From: Yinghuangia seranimata
GTDB lineage: Bacteria; Actinomycetota; Actinomycetes; Streptomycetales; Streptomycetaceae
Direction: 5' to 3'
Length of the DNA stretch: 64,000 nt
NCBI RefSeq assembly: GCF_029953285.1
Contig: NZ_JASAOI010000024.1
Span: forward strand, 1-64,000
Below the pieces are notes generated by a model. That model saw only the letters and a program-made list of their open reading frames with translations, had not been told where the DNA came from and searched no databases. The position numbers were made by a program, and so were the translations under genes. Of the stretch, positions 56,062 to 64,000 are shown piece after piece (position 1 is the stretch's first letter; each line of letters starts with the position of its first letter).

Positions 56062-57342
56062 TTCGACGGTGACCACCGTCGGGCCGCCCGCCGGGCTGAC
56101 GACGCGCAGCGTGCCGTCGACGGCGGCCAGACGCGCCGCGAGCCCGGCGAGGCCGGTGCCGGATCCGCGTTCCGGGGCGGGGCCGTCCGCCCCGCGTCCG
56201 CCGACGACCGCGCCCCCGTGCCCGTCGTCCCGCACCACGACGCGGACCCGGTCGGCGTCCGCCTCCACACCCACGGCCGCCTGCGTCGCGCCGCTGTGCT
56301 TGGCGATGTTGGTCAGCAGCTCCGCGACGCAGAAGTAGACGACGCGCTGCACGGACGGGTCGGGCGTCGCGTCCAGCAGGACCGCGACGTCGACCGGTAC
56401 GCGGCAGCCGGCGGCGAGCGTCGTCACGGCGGTGTCGAGGCCGGCGTCCAGCGCGACCGGGTAGATGCCGCTGGTGATGCGGCGGAGCCCGGTGATCGCG
56501 CCGTTCGTCTGGTCGCGCGCGCGGTCGAGGAGCGCGCCGAGCCGGTCGTCGTCGCGGAGTTCGCGCGCGTCGGAGGCGAGCGCCAACGTGATGGCGATCG
56601 CGACGAGTTCGGCCTGCGTGCCGTCGTGCAGGTCGCGTTCGATCCAGCGCAGCCGCTCGGTGTTCTCGGCGGCGAGCGTGCTGCGCGCCTCGCTCAGCAC
56701 CCGGACGCGGCGCTGCTCGGCGGTCGGCTCCAGCAGGTGTGCCAGCCAGCGGTTGACCGCGCTCATGCCCCGGACCGCGGCCGGCCACAACGCGAGCACC
56801 AAGGCGGACACGGGCACCGACGTCACGAACGACCACCACGGCGTGTCCTCGCCCATCAGGTGGACCCACAGCGGCAGTCCGCCGATCCAGAGCGCCGCGC
56901 CGGGCAGCGCGAGCGCGGCCAGGAACGTCAGCGCCGCGACCGGGAGCCGCGCGGCGAGGTACAGCAGCGTGCGCCAGCCGACCGGGTCGGTCAGGCCGAC
57001 GCGTACCCAGGAGACCAGTCCTTGGGACGCCGCGAGCGGCGCCGGGGGTTCGAGCTCGGCACGCAGCAGGCGGGCGAGCAGCCACCGGTGGGCGGCGCCG
57101 ATCCCGCGTGCGCCGCGCAGGCCGAGTGCCACGAGAGGGAGGCCGATCAACGTGATGGCGAGGATGGCGCCCGCGTACAGGAGCGCGGCCACATAAACGC
57201 CGCAGACCAGCGCCAAAGGCAGTCCGATCGCGGCGAACACGACGTCACCGGGCGGCAGCCGCAGCCAGGCCCGGAGGCGGCCCGCCGGAACGCCGGGGCC
57301 CTCGCCCGGCGTTGGGCGCGCGCTTGCCGTGGGGTCAGCCAC
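56044..57342 (-). CDS. Sensor histidine kinase (HisKA_3 / NarX-DesK type)
   Basis: A 432-aa membrane kinase. The N-terminal sensor (about 25-215) has four to six membrane helices in a putative-sensor-domain arrangement. The H-box is ERDLHDGTQAELVAIAI (phospho-acceptor H about residue 251) and the ATPase has FCVAELLTNIAKHS (N box), VRDDGHGGA (G1) and GTGLAGLAARL (G2). Its partner should be the convergent response regulator. GTG 57342 overlaps the end of the FtsX-like permease gene by 8 bases, so kinase and permease are cotranscribed, suggesting that the system monitors or controls that permease. Confidence 0.92.
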   Translation of the reverse strand: MADPTASARPTPGEGPGVPAGRLRAWLRLPPGDVVFAAIGLPLALVCGVYVAALLYAGAILAITLIGLPLVALGLRGARGIGAAHRWLLARLLRAELEPPAPLAASQGLVSWVRVGLTDPVGWRTLLYLAARLPVAALTFLAALALPGAALWIGGLPLWVHLMGEDTPWWSFVTSVPVSALVLALWPAAVRGMSAVNRWLAHLLEPTAEQRRVRVLSEARSTLAAENTERLRWIERDLHDGTQAELVAIAITLALASDARELRDDDRLGALLDRARDQTNGAITGLRRITSGIYPVALDAGLDTAVTTLAAGCRVPVDVAVLLDATPDPSVQRVVYFCVAELLTNIAKHSGATQAAVGVEADADRVRVVVRDDGHGGAVVGGRGADGPAPERGSGTGLAGLAARLAAVDGTLRVVSPAGGPTVVTVELPSRV

Positions 57343-58783
57343 CGGTCGCCACCTGGACCGGCGTTCCGGTCAGCGCGCGTACGCCCGCGGCGAGGACGCC
57401 GAGCGCGGTCAGCGCGCCCGCGACCGCCAGCACGACCAGATAGGCCCCGACCGGCACACTCGGCAGCGGCCCGCCCGGCAGCGTCACGCTGAACGCCGTG
57501 GCGGCGGCCAACGCGACGCCGGTTCCGACCGCGACCCCCAGCAGCGCTGTGAGGAGCGTCTCGACGGCGAGCATGCGGACGAGCTGCCCGCGGGTCGCGC
57601 CGACGAGCCGCAGCAGCGCGAACTCGCGGCGCCGGTCGGCGGTCAGCGCGGCCAGTGTGTTGACGGTCGCCACCCCTCCGAAGCAGGCCAGCAGCACCAG
57701 TTCGACCTGGCGCAGCCATACGTCGCCGGGGGAGTCCACGTCGGCCAACGCCGTGCCCGCGAGCGAAGCACGGCCCACCGTAGCGCCGATGAACAGGAAA
57801 GTGCCGGACAAACCGGTCAGCAGCGCGGCGGGGACGACGGCGGAGGACAGCCGGTACGCGTACCCGCGCAGGTTCGCGTCCGCCAACCACCCCACCCGCG
57901 GGGCGACCGCGCGCACCGGCACGCTCAGCAGCCCGGCGCCCTTCGCGAGCACCGGGCCCAGCAACGCGACCGCCATCATGAGCATGAGCGCCGCGAGCAA
58001 CGCGCCCTGCCCGGCCTTCTCGGGCGCCTGTTGGCTGACGAACGCGCAGAACGTGCCCGCGCCGCCGAGCGCGAGCGTTCCCGCGCACGCTCGGACGGGG
58101 CTGAGGCCGCGTCCCGCCAGTGCCTCGACCGGCCTCGCGCGTGCGACCCGCCACACCGCGACGGCGGCGGCCACCGCGCCGATCAGCAGCGTGACCGCCG
58201 ACCCGGCGAGCATGGCCGGCGGGGACGGGGGAACGGCGATGCCGGGTGCGGCGAGGCCGCGGTCAGCCAGCGACGCCACGAACCGTCGTGCGCCGTACGA
58301 CCCGACGAGCCATCCCGGCGGGCTGACGACGGCGACGAGCAGCAGCACCTCGGCGCGCACCAGGCGCCGCACCTGGCGCGGCGTCGCGCCGACCGCGCGG
58401 AGCAGCGCCAGGTCGCGCTGTTGCTGCCGGACCGCGAAGCCCAGCGTGTTGGCGACGACGAACAGCGCGGCCAGCACGGCGATCTCGCCGAACGCGCCGC
58501 CGAGCAGCGCGAGGCTCGGGTGACCGCCCGGGGCGGGCGGCGCGTCGGTGGCGATCAGCGTGCCGAACAGCGTGACGGAGGCGACGGCGAGGAAGAACGC
58601 GGTCGCGGCGCCGAAGAAGGTCGCGGGACGCAGCCGCAGTTGGCCGAGCGCGAGCACAAGGGTGTGCGGCACCCGCGGCATGTGCCGCGCGGGCGGTGTG
58701 TCGTCTTCAGGGCGCCGCGCATGCATCTCTCGTGGCGGCCGTCGGCGGGCCGGTGTCTTGCGGGGCAGGGCGCGGGTCTCCAT
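57335..58783 (-). CDS. FtsX-like ABC transporter permease without a local ATPase
   Basis: A 482-aa permease with eight or more membrane helices in two FtsX-like halves. Each half contains the loop typical of MacB/FtsX permeases (RDLALLRAVGATPRQVRRLV, REFALLRLVGATRGQLVRML). The first ~37 residues are basic and P-rich. ATG 58783 has GAGG about 5 bases upstream; ATG 58681 (MPRVPHTLVLAL) would remove only the leader. These permeases need an ABC ATPase, yet none lies within the window near it. It is followed by the histidine kinase with an 8-base overlap, as in peptide-antibiotic sensing modules. Confidence 0.88.
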   Translation of the reverse strand: METRALPRKTPARRRPPREMHARRPEDDTPPARHMPRVPHTLVLALGQLRLRPATFFGAATAFFLAVASVTLFGTLIATDAPPAPGGHPSLALLGGAFGEIAVLAALFVVANTLGFAVRQQQRDLALLRAVGATPRQVRRLVRAEVLLLVAVVSPPGWLVGSYGARRFVASLADRGLAAPGIAVPPSPPAMLAGSAVTLLIGAVAAAVAVWRVARARPVEALAGRGLSPVRACAGTLALGGAGTFCAFVSQQAPEKAGQGALLAALMLMMAVALLGPVLAKGAGLLSVPVRAVAPRVGWLADANLRGYAYRLSSAVVPAALLTGLSGTFLFIGATVGRASLAGTALADVDSPGDVWLRQVELVLLACFGGVATVNTLAALTADRRREFALLRLVGATRGQLVRMLAVETLLTALLGVAVGTGVALAAATAFSVTLPGGPLPSVPVGAYLVVLAVAGALTALGVLAAGVRALTGTPVQVATGG

Positions 58784-58878
58784 GCCCTCAGCCTCGCCGG
58801 ACGCGACGCCGGTTCCGATCGTGCGGTCACCCGGAGCGGGGGTTCGGAAAACCGCCCGCTGTGGGGACTAGTGGGGAC

Positions 58879-58962
58879 TGGCGCCATGGTGGCGCCACTT
58901 TCGGAGGCTTGGCGCATGAATGGCGCCACAATGCTGCTTGACGTGGCGCCATCATGGCGCCA
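58879..58962. promoter_or_regulatory. Phased TGGCGCCA operator array
   Basis: The palindrome TGGCGCCA occurs at 58879, 58890, 58921, 58944 and 58955, and a degenerate copy (TGGCGCAT) at 58910. They form three pairs, each with an 11-bp offset, one helical turn. The array ends 10 bases before the RHH protein gene and overlaps its likely promoter, as expected for cooperative binding by a ribbon-helix-helix repressor. Confidence 0.8.
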
Positions 58963-58972
58963 TGATGGTGTC

Positions 58973-59527
58973 ATGAACCTCACGCAGTACGTCGACAACC
59001 TCCGCCACGAGCTCGCGGTGGCCGCCGAGACCGGCGGCGACCAGGCGCGGGCGCTGGCGGACCGCCTGACCGCGCCGCTCGAGTCGGCCATCCGGCTCAC
59101 GCTGCTCGACGCGCTGACCGCGGCCGCCGACGAGATCACCCGCGATCTCGCGCCGGGCTCCGTCGATGTGCGGCTGCGCGGCCTCGAACCGAACTTCGTG
59201 GTCACGCTCCCGCCCATCGACAGCCTCCCGAACGAGGGCTTCCCGCACACACCGGTCGGCGCCCCGGCCCCTCCGCCGCCACCCCCGCCGCCGCTGCCCC
59301 CGGTGCCGCCGTCCCCGGAGGCCGAGGAGGGCGGGGTGGCACGGATCAACCTGCGCGTGCCGGGCCACCTCAAGGCCCGCATCGACGACGCCGCGGCGCA
59401 GGAGGGCCTGTCCGCCAACGCGTGGCTGGTCCGCGTCATCGGCGCCGCACTCGACCCGGGGGACCGCGGCGGCCGGCCCCGGCGCGGCCCGTTCGGCGGC
59501 CAGAGCTACACCGGCTGGGTCAGGTAG
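58973..59527 (+). CDS. Ribbon-helix-helix (HicB/Arc-like) DNA-binding protein
   Basis: A 184-aa protein. An N-terminal domain (MNLTQYVDNLRHELAVAAETGGDQ...AADEITRDLAPGSVDVRLRGL, 1-85) is followed by a Pro-rich hinge (APAPPPPPPPPLPPVPPSP, ~103-121). The C-terminal RHH fold is RINLRVPGHLKARIDDAAAQEG and LSANAWLVRVIGAAL (~131-167). It resembles HicB-type antitoxins, but no HicA toxin is adjacent, so it is more likely a stand-alone repressor. ATG 58973 lies 10 bases after an array of TGGCGCCA palindromes, surely its operator. The DUF4097 gene follows after 196 bases. Confidence 0.85.
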   Translation: MNLTQYVDNLRHELAVAAETGGDQARALADRLTAPLESAIRLTLLDALTAAADEITRDLAPGSVDVRLRGLEPNFVVTLPPIDSLPNEGFPHTPVGAPAPPPPPPPPLPPVPPSPEAEEGGVARINLRVPGHLKARIDDAAAQEGLSANAWLVRVIGAALDPGDRGGRPRRGPFGGQSYTGWVR

Positions 59528-59723
59528 CGGCCGTCCGCGCCTGAACCGCGCACCGCACCGTCGAGCCACTCACCAACGAGCCACTCGCCACCGAGCCGCT
59601 CAGCGCCACCGAGGCTCTCCGTACCACCGCGCACTCGGCACCACCGGGCACTTCGCACCACCCGACATCCCGACCCCGCGCAGGCGTGCGACACGCCGGC
59701 GTTCGACGAGAGTTGATATCGCC

Positions 59724-60566
59724 ATGCCTTCGTTCACCACCCCCAAGCCCATCCAGGCCGTCGTCAAGGTCGAGGCGGGCGACGTCCACATCGCCGCCGA
59801 CGAGGAGCGCGCCGAGACGGTCGTCCACGTCCGCCCGAGCAACAGCGCCCGCGACGCCGACGTGAAGGCCGCCGAGCAGACCACGGTCGTTTATGAAGAC
59901 GGCGTCCTGACCGTCCGCGCCCCCAAGCAGCGCGGCATGTTCGGCCGCACCGGCTCGGTCGAGGTCGACATCGCCGTCCCGGCCGGCTCGCAGCTCGACG
60001 CCTCCTCCGGCGCGGGCGAGTTCACCGGCACCGGCCGGCTCGACACCGTCCGGCTCAAGAGCGGCGCCGGGCACATCAAGCTGGAGCGCACCGGCCCGCT
60101 GTCGATCAGCACCGGCGCCGGGCACATCACCGTGGCCAGCGTCGCCGGGGCCGTCGACATCAGCACCGGCTCGGGCACCGTCGACCTGCACGACGTCACG
60201 GGCGACCTGGTCGTGAAGAACTCCAACGGCGACACCCGCATCGGCGAGGTCCTCGGCGGCGTCCGGGTCAAGGCCGCCAACGGCGACATCTCCATCGCCC
60301 GCGCCCACGCCGACGTCGACGCGAAGACCGCCAACGGCGGCATCCGCGTCGACGAGGTCACGCGCGGCTCGGTCCGCCTCGAGACCGCGGTGGGCCAGGT
60401 CTCGGTCGGCATCCGCGAGGGCAGCTCCGCGTGGCTCGACCTCAACACCACACTCGGCGGCGTCCGCAACTCGCTGACCGAGGCCGCCAGCCCGGAGAAG
60501 TCCGCGGAGACCGTCGAGGTCCGCGCCCGCACGCAGTTCGGCGACATCGTCATCTGGCGTGCCTGA
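59724..60566 (+). CDS. DUF4097-type beta-helix repeat protein
   Basis: A 280-aa protein, MPSFTTPKPIQAVVKVEAGDVHIAAD. The repeating pattern LKSGAGHIKLERTG, ISTGAGHITVASVAG, ISTGSGTVDLHDVTG, VKNSNGDTRIGEVLG, VKAANGDISIARAHA and AKTANGGIRVDEVT forms a right-handed beta-solenoid, the DUF4097 (adhesin-like) fold. No signal peptide is seen, so it is probably cytosolic or peripheral. ATG 59724 has GAGAG about 10 bases upstream. The 196-bp gap before it contains imperfect GAGCCACTC-type repeats (59569-59612) but no gene. It is likely coregulated with the RHH protein. Confidence 0.88.
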   Translation: MPSFTTPKPIQAVVKVEAGDVHIAADEERAETVVHVRPSNSARDADVKAAEQTTVVYEDGVLTVRAPKQRGMFGRTGSVEVDIAVPAGSQLDASSGAGEFTGTGRLDTVRLKSGAGHIKLERTGPLSISTGAGHITVASVAGAVDISTGSGTVDLHDVTGDLVVKNSNGDTRIGEVLGGVRVKAANGDISIARAHADVDAKTANGGIRVDEVTRGSVRLETAVGQVSVGIREGSSAWLDLNTTLGGVRNSLTEAASPEKSAETVEVRARTQFGDIVIWRA

Positions 60567-60578
60567 GCGGTACTGCGG

Positions 60579-62243
60579 TCAGCCGCCCGCCGGCGCCTCG
60601 GCCGCGGACCGCCGGTCGGCGACCAGCCCGACCGCGTTCACGACCGCCGCGAGCAGCGCCGCGGCGAGCGGGACGAGCAGCGCGGCGCGGTAGCCGTCCA
60701 GCGGCCCGCCGGCCCCGTCGGCGAACGCCACGTCGACCGCCGCGGCGGCCGACAGCCCGAGTGCGGCACCGAACTGCAGCGACGTGTACAGCAGCCCGCC
60801 CGCCAGACCCTGCTCCTCCTCGGCGACGCCGTCGGTCGCCACGATCGTCAGCGGCCCGTAGACCAGCGCGAACGCCAGCCCGAGCAGCACCAGTCCGGGC
60901 AGCATCACCAGATACGACCAGTCCGCGCCGAGCGGTGCGAACACCGCGTACCCCGCGGCGGCGGACAGCAGCCCCGCGAAGATCGTCCTCGGGTTGCCGA
61001 AGCGCTCCACCAGCCTCGGCACCAGCGTCGGCGACAGGAACGCGTCGAGGCCGATCACGACCATCGCGAAGCTGGTCTGCACCGTCGACCAGCCGCGCAG
61101 CTCCCGCAGGTACAGCACGACGACGAACTGGAAGCCGAAGAACGCCCCCGCGAACAGCAGGGCCGTGACGTTCGCCCGCACCAGCCGGCCGCTCCGCAGG
61201 ATGCCGAGCCGCAACAGCGGGGTGTCGCCCCGGCGTTCGGTCCGGTGCTCGACGGCGACGAACACCGCGAGCAGCACCGCCCCGGCGCCCACGGTGAGTG
61301 CTGTGGCCCAGGCGGAGGCGTGCGCGGCCCGCTCCACACCGAGTACCACCAGCACGTTCGCGCCCGTCACGGTGAGTCCCCCGAGCACGTCGACGCCCTG
61401 GCCGTTCCGCTCGGGGTGCGGAGCCTTGGGGACGAGGGCGAGCGCGCCGGCCAGGACCAGCGCGGACAGCACGACCGGCGCGAAGAACACCCAGCGCCAG
61501 CCGAGCGACGTCAGCAGGCCTCCGGCGACCAGCCCGATCGAGAACCCGCCGGCCGCGGTGCCCGAGTAGATCAGCAGCGCCCTGTTGCGCCGAGGTCCCT
61601 CGGGGAATCCGGTCGTGATGATCGACAGGCCGGCCGGGGTCATGAACGCAGCCGCGACGCCGGTGACGAACCGGGCCGCGATGAGCGTCCAGCCCTGGTC
61701 GGCCAGCCCGCCGAGGCCGGAGAACACCAGGAACACGGCGAGCCAGAACACGAACATCCGGCGCCGCCCGAACAGGTCGGCGGCGCGGCCGCCCACCAGC
61801 ATGAATCCGCCGTAGCCGAGCACATATGCGCTCATCACCCACTGGAGCTGACCCGTGGACAAGCCCAAGTCCGCCCGGATGGACGGCAGTGCGACGTTGA
61901 GCATCGCCACGTCGATGCCTTCGAGGAAGATCGCACCGCACAGCACCAGGAGCACGCCCCACTCCCGGGCGCGGAACCCGGCGGGGGCGGCGGACTCGGA
62001 CCCGGCGGGTCCGGGCGGGCCGGTCCGGGCGTGGTGTGTGTCGGCGGCGCCCCGGCCGTCGGCCGGCTCGGGCCCGGTCCGGCGGGCCGCCGTCGGCGGG
62101 GCCTGGTGGCCGGGTGGTGCGGCGGGCTGGCGGTGAGCGTCCCCGTCGGCGTCGAGGGGGTCGGACGCGGTGGTGGTCCTGAGCGGCCCGCCTACGGGGT
62201 CGCGGCCGTCGGGTCGTGGCGGGTCGGCGTGTGTCGTGCTCAT
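60579..62243 (-). CDS. MFS transporter, DHA2 family (14-helix drug exporter)
   Basis: A 554-aa exporter. A ~95-residue hydrophilic, P/A/D-rich N-terminus precedes about 14 membrane helices. DHA2 features include LEGIDVAMLNVALPSIRADLGLS, QWVMSAYVLGYGGFMLVGGRAADLFGRRR (motif A) and AAFMTPAGLSIITTGF (motif C region). ATG 62243 (MSTTHADPPRPDGRD) is the only start with some GAGGA sequence upstream. It is divergent from a LysR regulator, which probably controls it, and converges on the DUF4097 gene with 12 bases between the stops. Confidence 0.9.
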   Translation of the reverse strand: MSTTHADPPRPDGRDPVGGPLRTTTASDPLDADGDAHRQPAAPPGHQAPPTAARRTGPEPADGRGAADTHHARTGPPGPAGSESAAPAGFRAREWGVLLVLCGAIFLEGIDVAMLNVALPSIRADLGLSTGQLQWVMSAYVLGYGGFMLVGGRAADLFGRRRMFVFWLAVFLVFSGLGGLADQGWTLIAARFVTGVAAAFMTPAGLSIITTGFPEGPRRNRALLIYSGTAAGGFSIGLVAGGLLTSLGWRWVFFAPVVLSALVLAGALALVPKAPHPERNGQGVDVLGGLTVTGANVLVVLGVERAAHASAWATALTVGAGAVLLAVFVAVEHRTERRGDTPLLRLGILRSGRLVRANVTALLFAGAFFGFQFVVVLYLRELRGWSTVQTSFAMVVIGLDAFLSPTLVPRLVERFGNPRTIFAGLLSAAAGYAVFAPLGADWSYLVMLPGLVLLGLAFALVYGPLTIVATDGVAEEEQGLAGGLLYTSLQFGAALGLSAAAAVDVAFADGAGGPLDGYRAALLVPLAAALLAAVVNAVGLVADRRSAAEAPAGG

Positions 62244-62340
62244 ATGGCGGCGTCCTCGCGGTCGTTCAGCGGTGGTTTCCGGTTCAACAACCCTCGCCGG
62301 GGGCGCCGCGCGGGAACAACGCCGAAGAACTGACCGTTCA

Positions 62341-62355
62341 TGCAGCTCAGCTGCA
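62341..62355. promoter_or_regulatory. Perfect palindrome in the MFS/LysR intergenic region
   Basis: TGCAGCTCAGCTGCA: 7-bp arms around a central C. It lies in the divergent gap, 76 bases before the LysR start, and is a good candidate for the LysR binding site, although the spacing is T-N13-A rather than T-N11-A. Confidence 0.5.
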
Positions 62356-62430
62356 CGATCCGGAGCTTGCAGCGACGACCGCGGGCCGCCACCGGGCCGG
62401 GGCGGCGTGCGGCCGACGAAGGGAGCACCG

Positions 62431-63336
62431 GTGGAACGCGACGAGCTGGACTGCTTCCTGATCCTGGCCGAGGAACTGCACTTCGGCCGCACCGCCGAGC
62501 GCATGCGCCTGTCGCGCTCGCGCGTCAGCCAGCTCGTCCAGCGCCTGGAACGCCGCGTCGGCGCACCGCTGTTCGCCCGCACCAGCCGCCGCGTCGCGCT
62601 CACCGCCGTCGGCCGCGGTCTCCGCGACGACCTCGCGCCCCTGCGGCGCGCCCTCGACGACGCCGTCGACCGCGCCCGCGCGGTGGCACTCGGCTACGAC
62701 GCGGTGCTGCACGTCGGCTTCTCCACACCGCTCGCCGGAGACATCGTGCTCAAGGCAGCCGACGCGCTGCGGGTCAGCCACCCGGGACTCGCCGTGGAGA
62801 TCTGCGAGGTCCTGTTCACCGACCCCTACGGGCAGCTGCGCAGCGGAGAGTTCGACGTCCAGCTCGTCGAACTGTCCGCACCGGAGCCCGGCCTCGGCCA
62901 GGGACCGGTCCTGGCCCGGGACGCCCGTGTCCTCGCCGTCGCCGCCGGCCATCCCCTGGCCGGACGCGCCGAGGTGACGATGGAGGACCTGGCGGACGTC
63001 CCGCTGCTGGGCATCGCGGCCGACGTCCCCGCGCACTGGCGCGACGCGCACGCTCCCGACGCCACACCCTCGGGGCGCCCCATCGGCCGCGGCCCGGCCG
63101 TCACGAACATGCAGGAGGCGTTGATGATGGTCACCGCGGGCCGCGGCGCGCTCCTGACCGCCGCGCACACCGCCGACTACTACACCCGTCCCGGCGTCAC
63201 CTATGTGTCCTTCGCCGATGTCGAGCCGATCGGCTACGGCCTGCTCTGGCGTGCCGCCGAACACACGCCCGCGATAGGCGCGTTCGCGCAGGCCGCGGGT
63301 GCGGCCGCCCGGGAGAGTGCGACCCTGATCGGGTAG
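62431..63336 (+). CDS. LysR-family transcriptional regulator
   Basis: A 301-aa regulator. The N-terminal winged HTH is ELDCFLILAEELHFGRTAERMRLSRSRVSQLVQRLERRVGAPLFARTSRRVALTAVGR, followed by a linker helix and a periplasmic-binding-like effector domain (~90-301: LHVGFSTPLAGDIVLKAAD, EFDVQLVELSA, LAVAAGHPLAGRAEVTMEDLAD). GTG 62431 has AAGGGAG 5-6 bases upstream. It presumably controls the divergent DHA2 exporter; ligand unknown. Confidence 0.93.
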   Translation: MERDELDCFLILAEELHFGRTAERMRLSRSRVSQLVQRLERRVGAPLFARTSRRVALTAVGRGLRDDLAPLRRALDDAVDRARAVALGYDAVLHVGFSTPLAGDIVLKAADALRVSHPGLAVEICEVLFTDPYGQLRSGEFDVQLVELSAPEPGLGQGPVLARDARVLAVAAGHPLAGRAEVTMEDLADVPLLGIAADVPAHWRDAHAPDATPSGRPIGRGPAVTNMQEALMMVTAGRGALLTAAHTADYYTRPGVTYVSFADVEPIGYGLLWRAAEHTPAIGAFAQAAGAAARESATLIG

Positions 63337-63405
63337 CGTTCGCCACAGGCGGTGGTGGGGACGGCCGCCGGAGTCAGAGGTCTGGGAGTCCGGGAGGAAG
63401 ACGGC

Positions 63406-64000
63406 ATGTCCACCACGGGGGAACCGCGCGACATCTGGCAGCTGCCGCGCCTGGACGAGGTCGACAGCTACGTGCCGCCGGGCATCGACGTGACACGTCC
63501 GCACCCGGCCCGCATGTACAACTACTACCTCGGCGGCAAGGACAACTTCGCCGCCGACCGCGAGGCCGCCGAGCAGGTCATCGCCGCCGCGCCCAGCGCC
63601 CGCCCGTCGGCACGCGGCAACCGGCTCTTCCTCCGCCGCGCCGTGCGCTACCTGGCCCGGCGCGGCGTCCGCCAGTTCCTCGACGTCGGCACCGGCATCC
63701 CGACGGTCGGCAACACCCACGAGGCCGCCCAGGAACTCGCCCCCGACGCACGGGTCGTCTACGCCGACAACGATCCGATCGTCCTGGTCCACGCGCGGGC
63801 GCTGCTGCGCGGCACGCCCGAAGGCCGCACCTCGTACGTCGAGGCCGACGTCCGCAAGCCCGGCACGATCCTCGCCCACCCCCAGGTCCGCGGCGTCATC
63901 GACTTCGGCAAGCCGGTCGCCGTGCTACTGGTCGCGCTGCTCCACTTCGTCCGCGACGAGGAGGACCCGGCGGCGCTGGTCGCCGAACTGCGGGACGCGC
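63406..64000 (+). CDS. SAM-dependent methyltransferase, DUF574 family (3' end cut by window)
   Basis: The first ~198 residues of a protein beginning MSTTGEPRDIWQLPRLDEVD. ARMYNYYLGGKDNFAADREAAEQV is the signature of the actinomycete DUF574 (S-adenosyl methyltransferase) family. The SAM-binding loop FLDVGTGIPTVGNTHEAAQ and VVYADNDPIVLVHARALL follow, then FGKPVAVLLVALLHFV. These enzymes are multiplied in streptomycetes; substrates are unknown. GGGAGGAAG lies about 5 bases before ATG 63406. About a third of the protein should lie beyond 64000. Confidence 0.92.
   Translation, partial: MSTTGEPRDIWQLPRLDEVDSYVPPGIDVTRPHPARMYNYYLGGKDNFAADREAAEQVIAAAPSARPSARGNRLFLRRAVRYLARRGVRQFLDVGTGIPTVGNTHEAAQELAPDARVVYADNDPIVLVHARALLRGTPEGRTSYVEADVRKPGTILAHPQVRGVIDFGKPVAVLLVALLHFVRDEEDPAALVAELRDA

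Noticed and set aside
58973-59527. HicAB toxin-antitoxin pair
   Set aside because: The RHH protein resembles HicB, but no HicA-like toxin ORF lies on either side. The downstream gene is a DUF4097 protein, so a repressor role is more likely.

Overview
The window comes from a high-GC actinomycete chromosome, most likely a Streptomyces or close relative. The evidence is G/C-rich third codon positions, frequent GTG and TTG starts, two sigma factors of the SigB/SigF/SigN class, a SpoIIE-type phosphatase, and a backbone order (two sigma genes, upp, the deaminase partner gene, tadA, tRNA-Ser) that I recall from streptomycete chromosomes. That synteny is memory, not a search.

Left backbone (1-15.1 kb): the last gene of an rRNA operon (5S) and its terminator, a leaderless-looking small membrane protein gene, a PP2C-like protein, two tandem secreted tyrosine-phosphatase-like proteins, a GAF/PAS/SpoIIE phosphatase flanked by two SigB/F-type sigma genes, a Dabb protein, a PH-domain membrane protein, upp, a basic conserved hypothetical, and tadA with its associated gene ending at tRNA-Ser(CGA).

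Integrated element (15065-31309): an actinomycete integrative and conjugative element (AICE), bounded by perfect 67-bp direct repeats that contain the 3' half of the tRNA-Ser gene. It reads int, xis, a DUF3631 ATPase and a prim-pol (replication), small membrane or zinc-motif proteins, a TraB/FtsK translocase, a DUF2637 Spd-like protein (transfer), then a divergent GntR repressor with two palindromic operators. Next comes an HTH-kinase / guanylate-kinase-like / 6PGDH-like operon, and finally cargo with an AT-richer three-gene cassette of unknown function. Two non-coding or partly coding repeat clusters (GGTAGCGG octamers near xis/rep; CTAG hexamers with an 18-bp hairpin after traB) are candidate origin or transfer (clt) sites.

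Right backbone (31.3-64 kb): a LytR_C protein, a VapB-annotated family protein and a HerA-like ATPase. Then follows the most unusual chromosomal locus (34560-47134): a tandem-AAA MoxR-like ATPase, an HExxH + VWA protein, and four large divergent paralogues with helical repeats and a shared terminal motif. This looks like an uncharacterised ATPase/VWA chaperone or conflict system. After it come small regulatory units: TetR with a membrane protein, MarR/MFS, SDR, WYL regulator, a two-component system beside an orphan FtsX-like permease, an RHH repressor with a phased TGGCGCCA operator array plus a DUF4097 protein, LysR/MFS, and a truncated DUF574 methyltransferase.
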